A stretch of DNA of 64,000 nucleotides from Branchiostoma floridae (lineage: Eukaryota; Chordata; Leptocardii; Amphioxiformes; Branchiostomatidae): NCBI RefSeq assembly GCF_000003815.2, contig NC_049983.1, positions 1,699,857 to 1,763,856 on the forward strand, read 5' to 3'. The translations under genes and the position numbers were made by a program. Shown piece by piece: positions 20,192-31,100 of this stretch; within the stretch, counting starts at the first letter, position 1; each line of letters starts with the position of its first letter. The notes below the pieces were generated by a model that had not been told where the DNA came from, did no database searches, and saw only the letters and a list, made by a program, of their open reading frames with translations.

Positions 20192-20335
20192 GGAACTGAT
20201 GAGCAGACTACACAGAGTGTTAGTGGAAGACAGACAGGCACAAGCAGAGGACAGAAGACTACAGGAACTGATGAGCAGACTACACAGAGTGTTAGTGGAA
20301 GACAGACAGGCACAAGCAGAGGACAGAAGACTGCT
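20192..20335. repeat. Perfect 2 x 72-base tandem duplication
   Basis: Units 20192-20263 and 20264-20335 look identical by eye. 72 is a multiple of three, so it adds 24 residues in any frame. Confidence 0.9.
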
Positions 20336-20390
20336 AGCGGTGGAAAGAAGACGGCTAGTGGAGGACAACAGAAACAACAAGGTGATCTAG
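20193..20390 (+). CDS. Candidate coiled-coil exon with 72-base internal duplication
   Basis: After tttgtacag the frame reads ELMSRLHRVLVEDRQAQAED, repeats it, then LAVERRRLVEDNRNNKVI and stop. This is an amphipathic charged helix like those at the C-terminus of Myb/SANT-like proteins (analogy only). If the exon at 19786-19972 ends in phase 1, the next frame would be used instead, giving a Thr/Gln/Ser/Gly-rich repeat (GTDEQTTQSVSGRQTGTSRG). Both frames are open through the duplication, so I cannot decide. Confidence 0.35.
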   Translation, partial: ELMSRLHRVLVEDRQAQAEDRRLQELMSRLHRVLVEDRQAQAEDRRLLAVERRRLVEDNRNNKVI

Positions 20391-20554
20391 CATCACTGAC
20401 AAGACATGTATATACAAAAATGTATACACATCCAAGAAACACAGGTACACAATTTCGTTAAGATTGTATTGATGCACTCCGCTCACATGTAACCATGCTC
20501 TAACTATTGTCTGTGATATCTCCAGTTTCCCCATTCGACACCTCCGGCCCAAGA

Positions 20555-23500
20555 ATGTCTATTCAAAAGGTAGCACTTAAGTTTTGTTCTTGGAACGTTC
20601 AAGGTGGTCTTCGGAGGAAATGTCAAGATGAAGAATTTGTTTCTAGTCTAGAAGAATATGATTTTGTTTGTCTTCAGGAGACCTGGCTTAAGCCAGGAGA
20701 ACAATGTAGAATAAAATCTTTTAATTATTTTAGAAGTGATAGGGATGTAAAAAAGACTGCCAAAAGAAATTCAGGCGGGATAGTCATATTGTTCAAAAAC
20801 AAACTCACCAAAGGCCTTACAAAACTACCATCTAAACACAAAGATATCCTCTGGTGCAAGTTAGATAAGATATTCTTTGGCCTAGAGCAAGATCTGTTTG
20901 TCGGCTGTGTGTATTTCTCCCCAGAAAACTCGTCAATCCCAGAAACGAAAAACAATTCCCTATTTGATATCGTGCAAGATGACATATGCAAATTCTCAAA
21001 TCAAGGTAACGTCATGCTGCTTGGTGATTTTAACGCCAGAACAGCCTCCCTGCAGGAAACAGTAATTGAAGATGATTGTCTAAACCACGATTTCATAGAT
21101 ATAAAAGACATGCCTCATAGGGTTAGCGACGACAAAACAACTAATAGATATGGTAATAATTTAATTGATCTTTGTACAGCAGCCAATCTTAGTATCCTAA
21201 ATGGCCGAGTTGCAGGAGACTTATCCGGTAAATTTACCTGCCACAAGTACAATGGTTCAAGTGTGGTTGATTACTTCATTGTTAGCTCGGAATTTCTCTC
21301 CAAAATTCAGTATTTGAAAGTGAACGACCTTTCTGTGTTTTCAGATCATTGTTTGTTGTCTTGTTCTATTTCGACAAATTATTCACCATACATAAAACAG
21401 GTTCAATTCCCGACTCATCCCCTGCCAAGTAAGTACATTTGGGATGATGACTCAAAAGCGAAATTCTCAGACACGCTATGTGATCCATCAACATTGAATG
21501 ACATACAAAATTTTATGAACAAGTCATTCTGTAATGTAAACAGTGCAGTAAAGGAATTTGCCGGCATAATAACACGTGTAGCGGACAAATCTTTACGGAA
21601 AATTACTTTCAAGAACAAAAGAAGAAAGAAAAAGAAAAGTAAGCCATGGTACACCCCATCATGCGCCTCTCTGAAACACAAAATTAACAACTTAGCCTCC
21701 CAGTTTTCAAAATGTCCGTGGAGACTTGATATCCGACACACATATTTCTGCAATCTTAAAGTCTACAAGAAGAAAATTAAAACAGAAAAAAGGCTTTTCA
21801 ACGAAAGACAATGGCACAAGCTAAGCAAACTCAGTAAAGAAAATCCTCAAAAATTCTGGAGAGAATTAAAGCTACAAAAGCAGGATGAAAGTGATCAACA
21901 GGACACCGATGATAATATTAACCCCGAAGAGTGGAGAACCCACTTTATAAACTTAAATGACCTCATTGAATGTAGTAAATCCGATAAAGATTTCCACCAA
22001 CATGTTTACAATGTAAGGCCTGAACTTGTCCAAACGGCTAACAAAAGCACTGACGCACACTCTGTCAATACCGACCCTGCAGACAACATTACAGACAACA
22101 TTATCCACACGCTAGAAAAACTTACAAAAAAACCGCTAGATTTCGGCATTTCAAATGAAGAAATCTTGCAGGGGCTGCGTAAATTAAAATGCAGCAAAGC
22201 GTGTGGAACAGACTCCGTCATTAATGAAATGTTGAAAAATGCTGATACACAACTTATACCGCCATTGCATAAACTCTTTAATATAGTCCTTAGCTCTGGG
22301 TATTTCCCACACGAATGGAGCCAGAGTATTCTTGTCCCCATATACAAAAGCGGCAATCCGTCAAACCCTTCAAATTACCGAGGTATTGCCATTTCTAGCT
22401 GTGTCGGAAAGTTGTTCACATCAGTACTCAGCAACCGCTTACAACTACTCTTAGAAAACAACAATATTCTGTCCCCCTTTCAATCCGGATTTAGAAAAGA
22501 CTTTCGGACCAGTGATAATATCTTTGTGCTAAAATCTCTCATTGATAAACAGTTGTCTGTACCTGGAGGAAAACTATACACATGCTTTGTAGACTTCAGA
22601 AAAGCCTTTGACTCTGTGTGGAGAAATGGCTTATTCTACAAAGTCTTATCGTCAGGTATAGGTGGCAATTTCTTCAGAATTATACAATCAATGTACAGCA
22701 ATATAGAGTATTGTGTAAAAACGTCTCACGGCCTTTCAGATTACTTCAGATCTTCTTGTGGTGTGCGACAGGGATGCAATCTAAGTCCACTCCTCTTTAA
22801 TTTATTTGTCAATGATCTTCCAGCCACATTAACTTCACCATTATGCAACCCTGTAATCCTAAAAGATATCCCCATAAATAGCCTTCTTTGGGCAGACGAT
22901 CTTGTGCTCATTTCACAAACAGAAAGGGGTCTTCAAAATTGCCTGGAAAGATTAGATGAATTTTGTTCCACTTGGAAACTGTCGATAAATAGAGAAAAAA
23001 CTAAAATTATGATATTTTCAAAAAATGGAAGAACTTATTGTAATAAACGCTCCCCCTTTCAATCACAAGGACAAACTATAAATTTCACAAACTTTTACAC
23101 TTACCTAGGAGTAGACATCACACCATCAGGATCATTCCACCGTGCCAATAAACAACTTAGAGTAAAAGCTATGCGAGCATCCTTTAAACTTAAATCATTG
23201 CTAGCATCAAATCATAATCCCTCAATATCTCTTGCCCTAGATTTATTCAATAGCCTTGTCAAGCCGATCTTGCTCTATTGCGGGGAAATACTTGGAACAA
23301 ACGCTCAAGGCAAAGAGCTCATTCTAAAAGGAATAGAGGAACATCCGAATGAAAGTGTTAGAGATACAGTCTCAAACATCATTTCCCCGATACTTGGACC
23401 AGGTATAGATATACTTAAGGCTACCCGTGTTGGTAAGAAATCTGATACATCATCTACCCGCCCTGTTCTTGTTCGATTTAGGAAGTATACTGACAAACTG

Positions 23501-23950
23501 AACATTATATATCAATCAGACGCCCTTAGAAATCAGAATGTAACACCAGAGCAGCCTATTATTTCTTACGAGATTCCCGATCTAGAACATGTACTACTTA
23601 ACTACTGTAAGATATTACTTAGCGTTCCTAGAAGTTCTGTGAATGCCGCCGTACTGGGCGAACTAGGTATGTTTCCACTGTATATAGACACCCAGACACA
23701 ACTGATTAAATATTGGCTTCGATTGCACAATATGTCTAATGATAGAATTGTTAAAAAAGCATACGACATTGCTGTTGTACAAGAACATGAATGGATTACA
23801 CATGTACAAGATATGCTATGCAGGCATGGTTTCCAAAATGTTTGGCTAAACCCTAATGTCGATGCCAAATATTTTGGAAACATGTTTAAGGAACGCCTAA
23901 AGGACACATTTCTTTCGAACTGGAGACAAAAGATAAGAAACTTTTATTAG
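20555..23950 (+). CDS. LINE ORF2: endonuclease / reverse transcriptase
   Basis: 1131 residues from the first ATG; the frame is open upstream to about 20507. The endonuclease (residues ~1-270) shows CSWNVQGG, LQETW, GDFNAR (from residue 157) and SDH (263-265), the catalytic signature of AP-endonuclease-like LINE nucleases. The reverse transcriptase (residues ~570-860) has VPIYKSGNPSNPSNYRGIAI, VDFRKAFDSVW (from residue 679), the GVRQGCNLSPLLFN block and the catalytic L-W-A-D-D-L (W at residue 779), where Y or F usually precedes ADD. The frame ends at TAG, but homologous coding continues in the next frame at 23952. The clade is not assigned; related C-terminal fragments occur elsewhere in the window. 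Confidence 0.92.
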   Translation: MSIQKVALKFCSWNVQGGLRRKCQDEEFVSSLEEYDFVCLQETWLKPGEQCRIKSFNYFRSDRDVKKTAKRNSGGIVILFKNKLTKGLTKLPSKHKDILWCKLDKIFFGLEQDLFVGCVYFSPENSSIPETKNNSLFDIVQDDICKFSNQGNVMLLGDFNARTASLQETVIEDDCLNHDFIDIKDMPHRVSDDKTTNRYGNNLIDLCTAANLSILNGRVAGDLSGKFTCHKYNGSSVVDYFIVSSEFLSKIQYLKVNDLSVFSDHCLLSCSISTNYSPYIKQVQFPTHPLPSKYIWDDDSKAKFSDTLCDPSTLNDIQNFMNKSFCNVNSAVKEFAGIITRVADKSLRKITFKNKRRKKKKSKPWYTPSCASLKHKINNLASQFSKCPWRLDIRHTYFCNLKVYKKKIKTEKRLFNERQWHKLSKLSKENPQKFWRELKLQKQDESDQQDTDDNINPEEWRTHFINLNDLIECSKSDKDFHQHVYNVRPELVQTANKSTDAHSVNTDPADNITDNIIHTLEKLTKKPLDFGISNEEILQGLRKLKCSKACGTDSVINEMLKNADTQLIPPLHKLFNIVLSSGYFPHEWSQSILVPIYKSGNPSNPSNYRGIAISSCVGKLFTSVLSNRLQLLLENNNILSPFQSGFRKDFRTSDNIFVLKSLIDKQLSVPGGKLYTCFVDFRKAFDSVWRNGLFYKVLSSGIGGNFFRIIQSMYSNIEYCVKTSHGLSDYFRSSCGVRQGCNLSPLLFNLFVNDLPATLTSPLCNPVILKDIPINSLLWADDLVLISQTERGLQNCLERLDEFCSTWKLSINREKTKIMIFSKNGRTYCNKRSPFQSQGQTINFTNFYTYLGVDITPSGSFHRANKQLRVKAMRASFKLKSLLASNHNPSISLALDLFNSLVKPILLYCGEILGTNAQGKELILKGIEEHPNESVRDTVSNIISPILGPGIDILKATRVGKKSDTSSTRPVLVRFRKYTDKLNIIYQSDALRNQNVTPEQPIISYEIPDLEHVLLNYCKILLSVPRSSVNAAVLGELGMFPLYIDTQTQLIKYWLRLHNMSNDRIVKKAYDIAVVQEHEWITHVQDMLCRHGFQNVWLNPNVDAKYFGNMFKERLKDTFLSNWRQKIRNFY

Positions 23951-23951
23951 T

Positions 23952-24353
23952 AAACTGGCAACATACTCGAAAATCAAAACAACCTTCGCTCTAGAAAAAT
24001 ACCTGTTATCAATTCGAAACAGATCATTTACTAATAGCATAACAAAACTAAGGATTGGAGCACATGCTTTGGAAATTGAAAAGGGTCGTCACAAAAATAT
24101 ACCAGCTGAAAAGAGAATGTGTCCCATCTGCAAAGACAGTGTTGAAGACGAATATCATTTCCTGATGATATGCCCTTATTACAATGAAGAAAGGAAAAAG
24201 TTATTGACAATGTATAATAACGGAACAACATTACCTAAAACAAGCAGAGAAATATTCGATGTACTTCTATCATGTCCCGACTCCATATCTGTGCACCTAG
24301 GTCAATTTATATATAATGCTATGCAAAAGAGAAGTAGTGCCTTAACAATGTGA
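23952..24353 (+). pseudogene. LINE ORF2 C-terminus, frameshifted
   Basis: Continues ORF2 after a one-base shift at the TAG: ITKLRIGAHALEIEKGRHKN, then a CPIC-x8-EYHF-x4-CPYY zinc-knuckle-like motif, ending in TGA. Degenerate relatives of this segment occur at 25909-26607, 54680-54770 and 63210-63655. Either a genuine inactivating indel or a sequence error. Confidence 0.8.
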
Positions 24354-24411
24354 AATACACTATGCCGCCATAGTTTCTATCTTGCTAGACTAGTATACTG
24401 ATGTAAGTATT

Positions 24412-24511
24412 NNNNNNNNNNNNNNNNNNNNNNNNNNNNNNNNNNNNNNNNNNNNNNNNNNNNNNNNNNNNNNNNNNNNNNNNNNNNNNNNNNNNNNNNN
24501 NNNNNNNNNNN
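24412..24511. other. Assembly gap (100 N)
   Basis: Exactly 100 N between the LINE tail and the minus-strand modular gene. The right flank (24512-24582) is an odd run of C and G homopolymers forming palindromes, likely a hard-to-sequence or low-quality stretch. Confidence 0.99.
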
Positions 24512-24677
24512 GGGTTTTTCTCCCCCCCCGCGGGGGGGGGGGCGAGATCGGTAGTGATTTCGCCCCCCGGGGGGGGGGGTGTCAGTTGAATGTTGAATTT
24601 CGAAAATAAACCAGGCATATAGGTACGGCACCAATTAAAAATATCGTTTCTTCAAAGCTTGAGTGTTTTAATCCTAC

Positions 24678-24852
24678 CTCTTGTCGTCCCAATTGCCCAG
24701 GAGAAGTCCACAATAGGGGACTCTGGATCCACCATGCTCCACTTGGCCGACACCGACCCCCAGTCTGACAGGGTCTGCGCAGTCAGGTCGATGTAGCCGT
24801 CATACACGGCCTTGGAGTCAAAGGTGGTGGTGGCGTAGGTCACCGGTTCCAC
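24678..24852 (-). CDS. Modular protein exon 54 (last visible)
   Basis: 175 bases, phase 0 to 1. VEPVTYATTTFDSKAVYDGY leads into SVSAKWSMVDPESPIVDFSW and AIGTTRG, so a new FN3-like repeat starts here. The donor gtaggatt shows the gene continues into or past the gap at 24412-24511. Confidence 0.87.
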
Positions 24853-24912
24853 CTGGGGTTGAGTAAGTCAAATTATCTTTTGCTTTGTTATCACAATTCG
24901 TTTTGTTATGTA

Positions 24913-24952
<40 letters not shown>

Positions 24953-25078
24953 GTGTGTGTTGTCCTCTGGTTATCTTACTGAATGTAACACGTTTTGTCA
25001 TGTTATTCAATGTGTGTGTAGTGGGCCCCTTGGAAATGAACTCCTAATGAGTTGAAGGGGCTACCCACTTGTCTGGCG

Positions 25079-25144
<66 letters not shown>

Positions 25145-28100
25145 AAATAAATAAATAAATAAATAAACCTTCACGCTTTTCGAAATAAGATAACGCCACA
25201 GGTATGTGTGTAAGGAAGACCTTAAAACGCCACCAAACCTTCTACAGAACGGCGAACTTGGCCCAACCTTTGCCAACATCGACCTACGAGAGGCTTACAT
25301 CGCAGACCGTCAGTGGAGCGGAAAGATATGATGATGATGACCTACCTTAAAGTTATCCAGAGAAATCCCTGCCTTCGTCCCCACAGATTGGACGGTAACA
25401 GTTGAACTAGTGCCGACAGCAGTGAAGTAGAAGATCTGTTTTTGCCAGGTGTCCCACTGCTCTGTAGAGGTGGTGTCGACAGTTGATACCTGTCTGTTCC
25501 GCAGTTTGAAGACCTGATGAAGACCTGGCGCTGTCAGCAAACCCTCCTGGGTCAGGCGGGGAACGTCCGTCGTCGCGTCATGGTTTACAAAGAAGGAGAT
25601 TCTGTATTCTTGATCTGATATCAGAACAAACACATTATAAGGACTTGCCTAAATATGACCATGATTGGCTGTATGGATAGTAAACAAATCTGAATTGCAG
25701 AGATCTAATGCAAGTACAGTAGCAGCCGCTCAATTTCAAGGCCTTTTTGCCAGCGAATTTCGTGCAATTATCCGGATGGTGTAATAATGAATGAATGAAT
25801 GAAGACCTTTATTGTGCATAAATACCCACTGGGTTCAGTACAGGTCACAACAAATGATACAACATGATACAATGATACAATGAATCTACAAAACTCAAGA
25901 ATCGTATTCTACTGCGTACATTCGGCTTCTTCTCGTTTCTTTGTGATATTGAAAATGTAAGAACAGATGTGCTTTATAAGTGAAGGTTTGTCTAGATTCA
26001 TAAGGAATATAAATTTGTCTATATTACTTAGTTGTATGAAGTGGGGGAACATGGGTTCTATTAGTCTGTAGAGTTCAGCTCTCTCTTTCTTGTACAAACT
26101 ACATTCTACTACAAAATGATGTTCGTCTTCTAACTTATCTAGATTGCAGTATCTACATATTCGTTGTTATGGAGGGGTGCGGTTACGTCTTCCGGTTTCA
26201 ATGTGTAATTTGTGGCAACTGATTCGTAGTTTTGTGACGGCCGTCCTGTGCCAAATATTGTCAATATCCAGGTATTGTTCTACATTATAGGTGGACTTGA
26301 ACAGTCTGTAAGACCTCAATTTGTTTTTAGCGGATCCACCTTTGGTTTGAAAATAAATGTCTTTCAGATGCTGATTGATAGAATTTATAATTTGAGACGA
26401 ATTTGTATTATGCTGTAGAGGACAATGCCATACATAACTATAACCGCATTCCTCAAGTGACTGGCGAACCCCTGAAGCCCAACACTTGGCTCCAGCTTTG
26501 TCTAAATCTATCTGGCAGGCTAGAGCGTCTGACTGAAAACTGTCTGCTGGTACTTTCTGGCGAAATCTAATTAAGTGTTTGATAGCATTTAGGGAACAAT
26601 AATGCAAAGTTATCTAGCTGGAACGCACCGGTTTGGGATTTGGGGATTCCGTGCAATTAACAGAAGTGTGCGTTAATCTGTTGTGCAATTAACTGGCTTC
26701 TACTGTACTACTACTCTAAATGGTTATTCACGCCTTCAGTTTGATCAAATTACAATCACTAGTCAACTTACTCTCCATGTTGGTCTTCGCCATTATGTAT
26801 CATCTGTAACTGCTGATTGGTCAATTTAAAAATGACTGACAATCAGTATGAATGGTATATCGTACCTGCCACAGTGGTGAAAGTCTGAGACATGCTGCCA
26901 TGAAGAAGGAGATGAGAACGTCCGTGCTTCGTCTGGAAGTCATCAGTAGGTAAGGAGGAGATGTGCTGGACCACAGAGTCACCTTCCAGTACCCAACCTT
27001 TAAGGAACAAGTAGCGCGTCAACCAGCGTCCTAATCACATTATAAGATCCAACTATAGAAGTACGTATATATATGAATTGTCTTATCATATGCTCAGTAC
27101 TAAAATTGAACGTTAACTACCAAATGACACTAAACCATTACCCAAAGGCAGTTTTCTTGTTCTGAAGTTCAATATTTTTAGGCTTTTATCTGAGCGTAAC
27201 TTCTGACATTATTAATTTTAAACTGCAATGTGAATACAAACCTTCTCCACCATCAACTGCATCTTCAAATGAAGGATTGATGAGCAGGTTGTCCCCTATC
27301 TGTAGGTTGGCCTCCGGTATGGGTGGGGAGGTGTCCACAAGGAACCCATCAGACACTGCGACTGGTGACTGGTGCCCTGCAGCGTCCTGACCCTTCACTT
27401 TTGTGTAGTAACGTTGTCCTGATAGAACAAAAGACCTTTAAGTTATTACATGATAAAAACTCATATGTAATGTTCCTTTATGACCAAGGATAGTTTGGCA
27501 CCGATCCATGACTCCATCGGTCTTTCATGAATCCGGCGTCACATTTCAGAAACATAATCGTTCAACCATCCTCCTACGCAGGGACATCCAACAGCCAAAC
27601 TGCCTGTCTGGATGTATCCTGCTCTTTCAACCGCCACTCTTAGTTCCTGACCGCTCTGCTCATAAATATTAATGAGCTTACCCTTATATACGCGAGACCC
27701 CTTTTAAAAACTGAAAGGCATATTCTCTGATTGGCTGGCAGCTGGTTTGGGGGGGGGGACGTCTACAGGAACTAAGAGTGACGGTTGAAAAAGCAGGGTA
27801 CATCCTGACAGGCGGTTTGGCTGTTGGATGTCCCTGCGTAGGAGGATGTGTTCAACATGTTGACGAGCTCCTAAGGACATTTTCGGCCGGCAGTAGTAAC
27901 GATGTGATCATCTAGATCACTGCCTCATGTTTTGGGATCAGCTAATGTTCGCTGATTACTGAGCCCCCGTAAAAGTGACAGAATAGATTTTCCGCTTAAA
28001 AACACGCACAAAGCTGGCTAAGTGCAGGTGATCAGTGACGATGTTCAGTGACATTTTGTCAAGTACCAAATTCAGCACAACGTTATTGTCATTGCGACTC

Positions 28101-31100
28101 AGGATTTTATAAACTTATGATTTCATGTCATTAAACTTCAATCTGGCTAGCTGGAATATTGGGTTTTATGTGGTACAGATGGGGTTCAAGAAATAGATTT
28201 TGACTCATATACAGGTGCCCAATAGACTCAGAATTAAGACTGAAACAGACTAAAGATATAGGCCAAGTGCTAAACAATTAACATGGATGGACGTTTCTTA
28301 CCATTGGTCAAGCTGTTTCCGAGAGTAACGGTCCCCTCTTGCATGAGCCCGGTGTCTGTCCAGCCCATGATGTTGCACTCTGATTGGCTGTTGGTTTCTC
28401 CAATGCACCAGAAATGTTTGTTTATGCCTGAGTCCAGGTCGTTGAACCCATGCCACGACGCTGACACAACAGTTGCGTCCGAAGTGTACGCCATGTCCCT
28501 GACATCTTGGAACAACGAAATATTTTCAAGTTTTGCTGCCATATACATGATGATACTAAGGTTTTAAACACAGCAGCCAATAATCAGCGGTTATTGAAGG
28601 AAACAAGTGAACTTCATTGGGGTTACACATAATAGGAAGGAAGGACTACAGGTGCACTTGAGTTCGATGGATTACAAAGACTGTACGAGTCAGAACATCT
28701 ACACTAGTCATGAACCACGACGGGGGGCGATAAAAGCTTAGTAACGTTTGAAAGTACATTCTTTTCTCTGCACTGCCACCTAGCGGCGACTAGCTGTGAC
28801 GTTATCGTAGACTGCCATACCGTGAATTGCTAGATGTACAAAGACTGCAATAACTTACAAAAATAGGTTTCCCCACAATGTTTGGACATTTCCAAAGCGT
28901 AAAGACATTTTCGTACCTTGCCCATCAAAGACCACTCCTGCTGTGGGTGCTACAGTGTCCACCATGACACCATCGCTGTGGAAGGTGCTGTGGAGCCCGG
29001 CATGGTTGTACGCCCGTACCGAGGTGTAGTACGTCTTGCCCGACTGCAGAGATAAGCCCGTGAAGGTGTGGGACGTGGCGGTCCCTGAGACAACGTTGTC
29101 GGCAAATCTCTTCACGTCTTCACCTACAGTTTGAAGAAGAATGAATTTTTTTTTTCATGAAGAGGGAACGTCTCAGATTTGAAAAGAAACATAAGCGCTA
29201 TGAATCTTCATTACAGGTAACATCCACTGACTCACCTCCAGGGTAGGTGCCCAGGGATAACTCAAAGTGCTCCAAATGATAGTCGTTACCACTATTGATG
29301 GCATCGAGGAAGACATACTCCCAGCTGACACTCAGGCTGTCTGTCTGGGCCATGTACTCCACGTCATGTTGTTCTGAGGTGGAGGTCAGGTCTTTGATCT
29401 ACAGCAAAACCGAACGATAGGTATCATGGTTAAAAGCACTTCAAGTCTTACACATTTACGCAAATCTAACTTTAGAATAAACCTTATAAACTGTGAGTTC
29501 CTATATAAGGTCTCATTAATGTAATACTCCAAGTGGGTACTAAAAGAGATCCGAGCCAACTGGTGCATGGGCGCGTGTTTTTAGTGGTGAAAAATTTCCT
29601 TTTAGCCAGCCGAACTGATGTCAAAAGTTGGATTAGTGTAAGCATGTTTGCAACTGAAGAAATTAGCAGGTAAACTTTGGCAGCCACGTGCTAGGTCGGA
29701 AGTGCACAGTCTTAGGTTCTGAGTGATGCGGTTGTACACGAACAGCGAAAAAGTGTCATTGGTGGGTATTGAGAAATTATAGTTTGTAATTGCTATAAAC
29801 AACAAACCTATGCATTCTGGTCATTGACAATTTTTCCCCATTACATAGACTAAATGTGCTCAAAACAGAATGGAAAATCTGCTGACATTTCATGTAGCTT
29901 CATTATGAACGCGATCATGTAAACATGTAATATAACATAGAAGTCTATGGGGAAAAATCATCAATGAGACCATAAGAGTTGATACACTGACCTTTCTTGA
30001 ACTTGACCTTTTCGGTGGTGTTTGATCAGCTCTCACATCGTTGGACTGAAACTCTCTGTAGATGTTGTCTGTGTACCAGGCCCTCACGTAGAACACATAG
30101 CTCACACCAACCTCCAGTGAAGCTTCAAGAAATAGTGATAAAATAACGTAAAGCCATAGAAATGAATGAAGAAAAAAGAGGAGGAATTCCCAAGTTAAAG
30201 TGGCAAATGAGGGGCATGTAGGACTGATCTATTACAGACTTACTTCTAACAGGGAGGGTGAGAACAGCGCTGGTCTCCAGACCTACATCGTACCAGACAC
30301 GGTCGTAGACAAGATCAAACAGCCCTGAGCCCACAGTTTGTCCCTAAACAATGTGGTAAAAATTATGCATAAACATCAAAATTGTCGATACATCAATCAC
30401 TGGTCAGAAAGTACAATGAAACCAGAAATTATTCAAATATTTGATACAGTCTCGTAAATGTCTGTACTTACACTGATTCCAGCGCTCCACTCGTATCTGT
30501 AGGGTCTCCCGGTAGACCCTATTGTAGCCTCCCTCCAGTTGGCCGCCAGTGCGCACGTGGAGTAGGTGTAGGCGGCGTCAGACGTGTCCCCATTGGCCAG
30601 GAGACTGTAGTCAGTTTTGTCGTAAACTTCGATTCTGGAGTAGCTTGAATCAGCTGAAATAGAATTAAAAGAATTTATTCATTGATAGTTGGTGGTATGT
30701 GGCCTCCTTCGGTCAATATTGACCATGGGAAAACCATGGTAAAACCTCAATTGATATCCGCCCTACAGCATCGACTGTGGCTAAACAGTCATATACGAGA
30801 ATGACAGTCTCTGTCACATAGGGCACATCTGTAAGCTGACTCAGGTCTGTTGCAGAGTTCTTTTCGCAGGATCCGCTTTTCTTCTGCCATGCGCATCAGT
30901 CTGATTTCTCCTGATTTTAGCTGCCTGGACAGTGTGCATCTCCAGTTGATACGCACGTGGTAATAAATGTACCAAAATACGGTCAAAATAATAGAGTTTG
31001 TGCACTCACAGCTGTCCAGTTGTGTGCAGGTGTTGTCAGTGGGCCGTGCACAGTTCTGGTTGAAGGGTGCACAGATGCAGTGTCCGTAGCAGGAGTGAGC

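Larger units (their letters stand above)
20555..24353 (+). mobile_element. Non-LTR retrotransposon (LINE), nearly complete ORF2
   Basis: APE-type endonuclease followed by reverse transcriptase and a C-terminal cysteine/histidine motif. The 5' boundary is unknown; the 3' tail runs into the 100-N gap at 24412, so target duplication and tail cannot be read. The single frameshift and otherwise open frame suggest a fairly young insertion. It lies in the sense direction after the AASS exons. Confidence 0.9.

Noticed and set aside
19753..20442. 229-codon minus-strand frame
   Set aside because: Antisense shadow of the acidic and 72-base repeat exons; composition is low complexity and no domain is seen.
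24859..25047. Val/Cys-repeat frame
   Set aside because: Translation of the (GT)n microsatellite.
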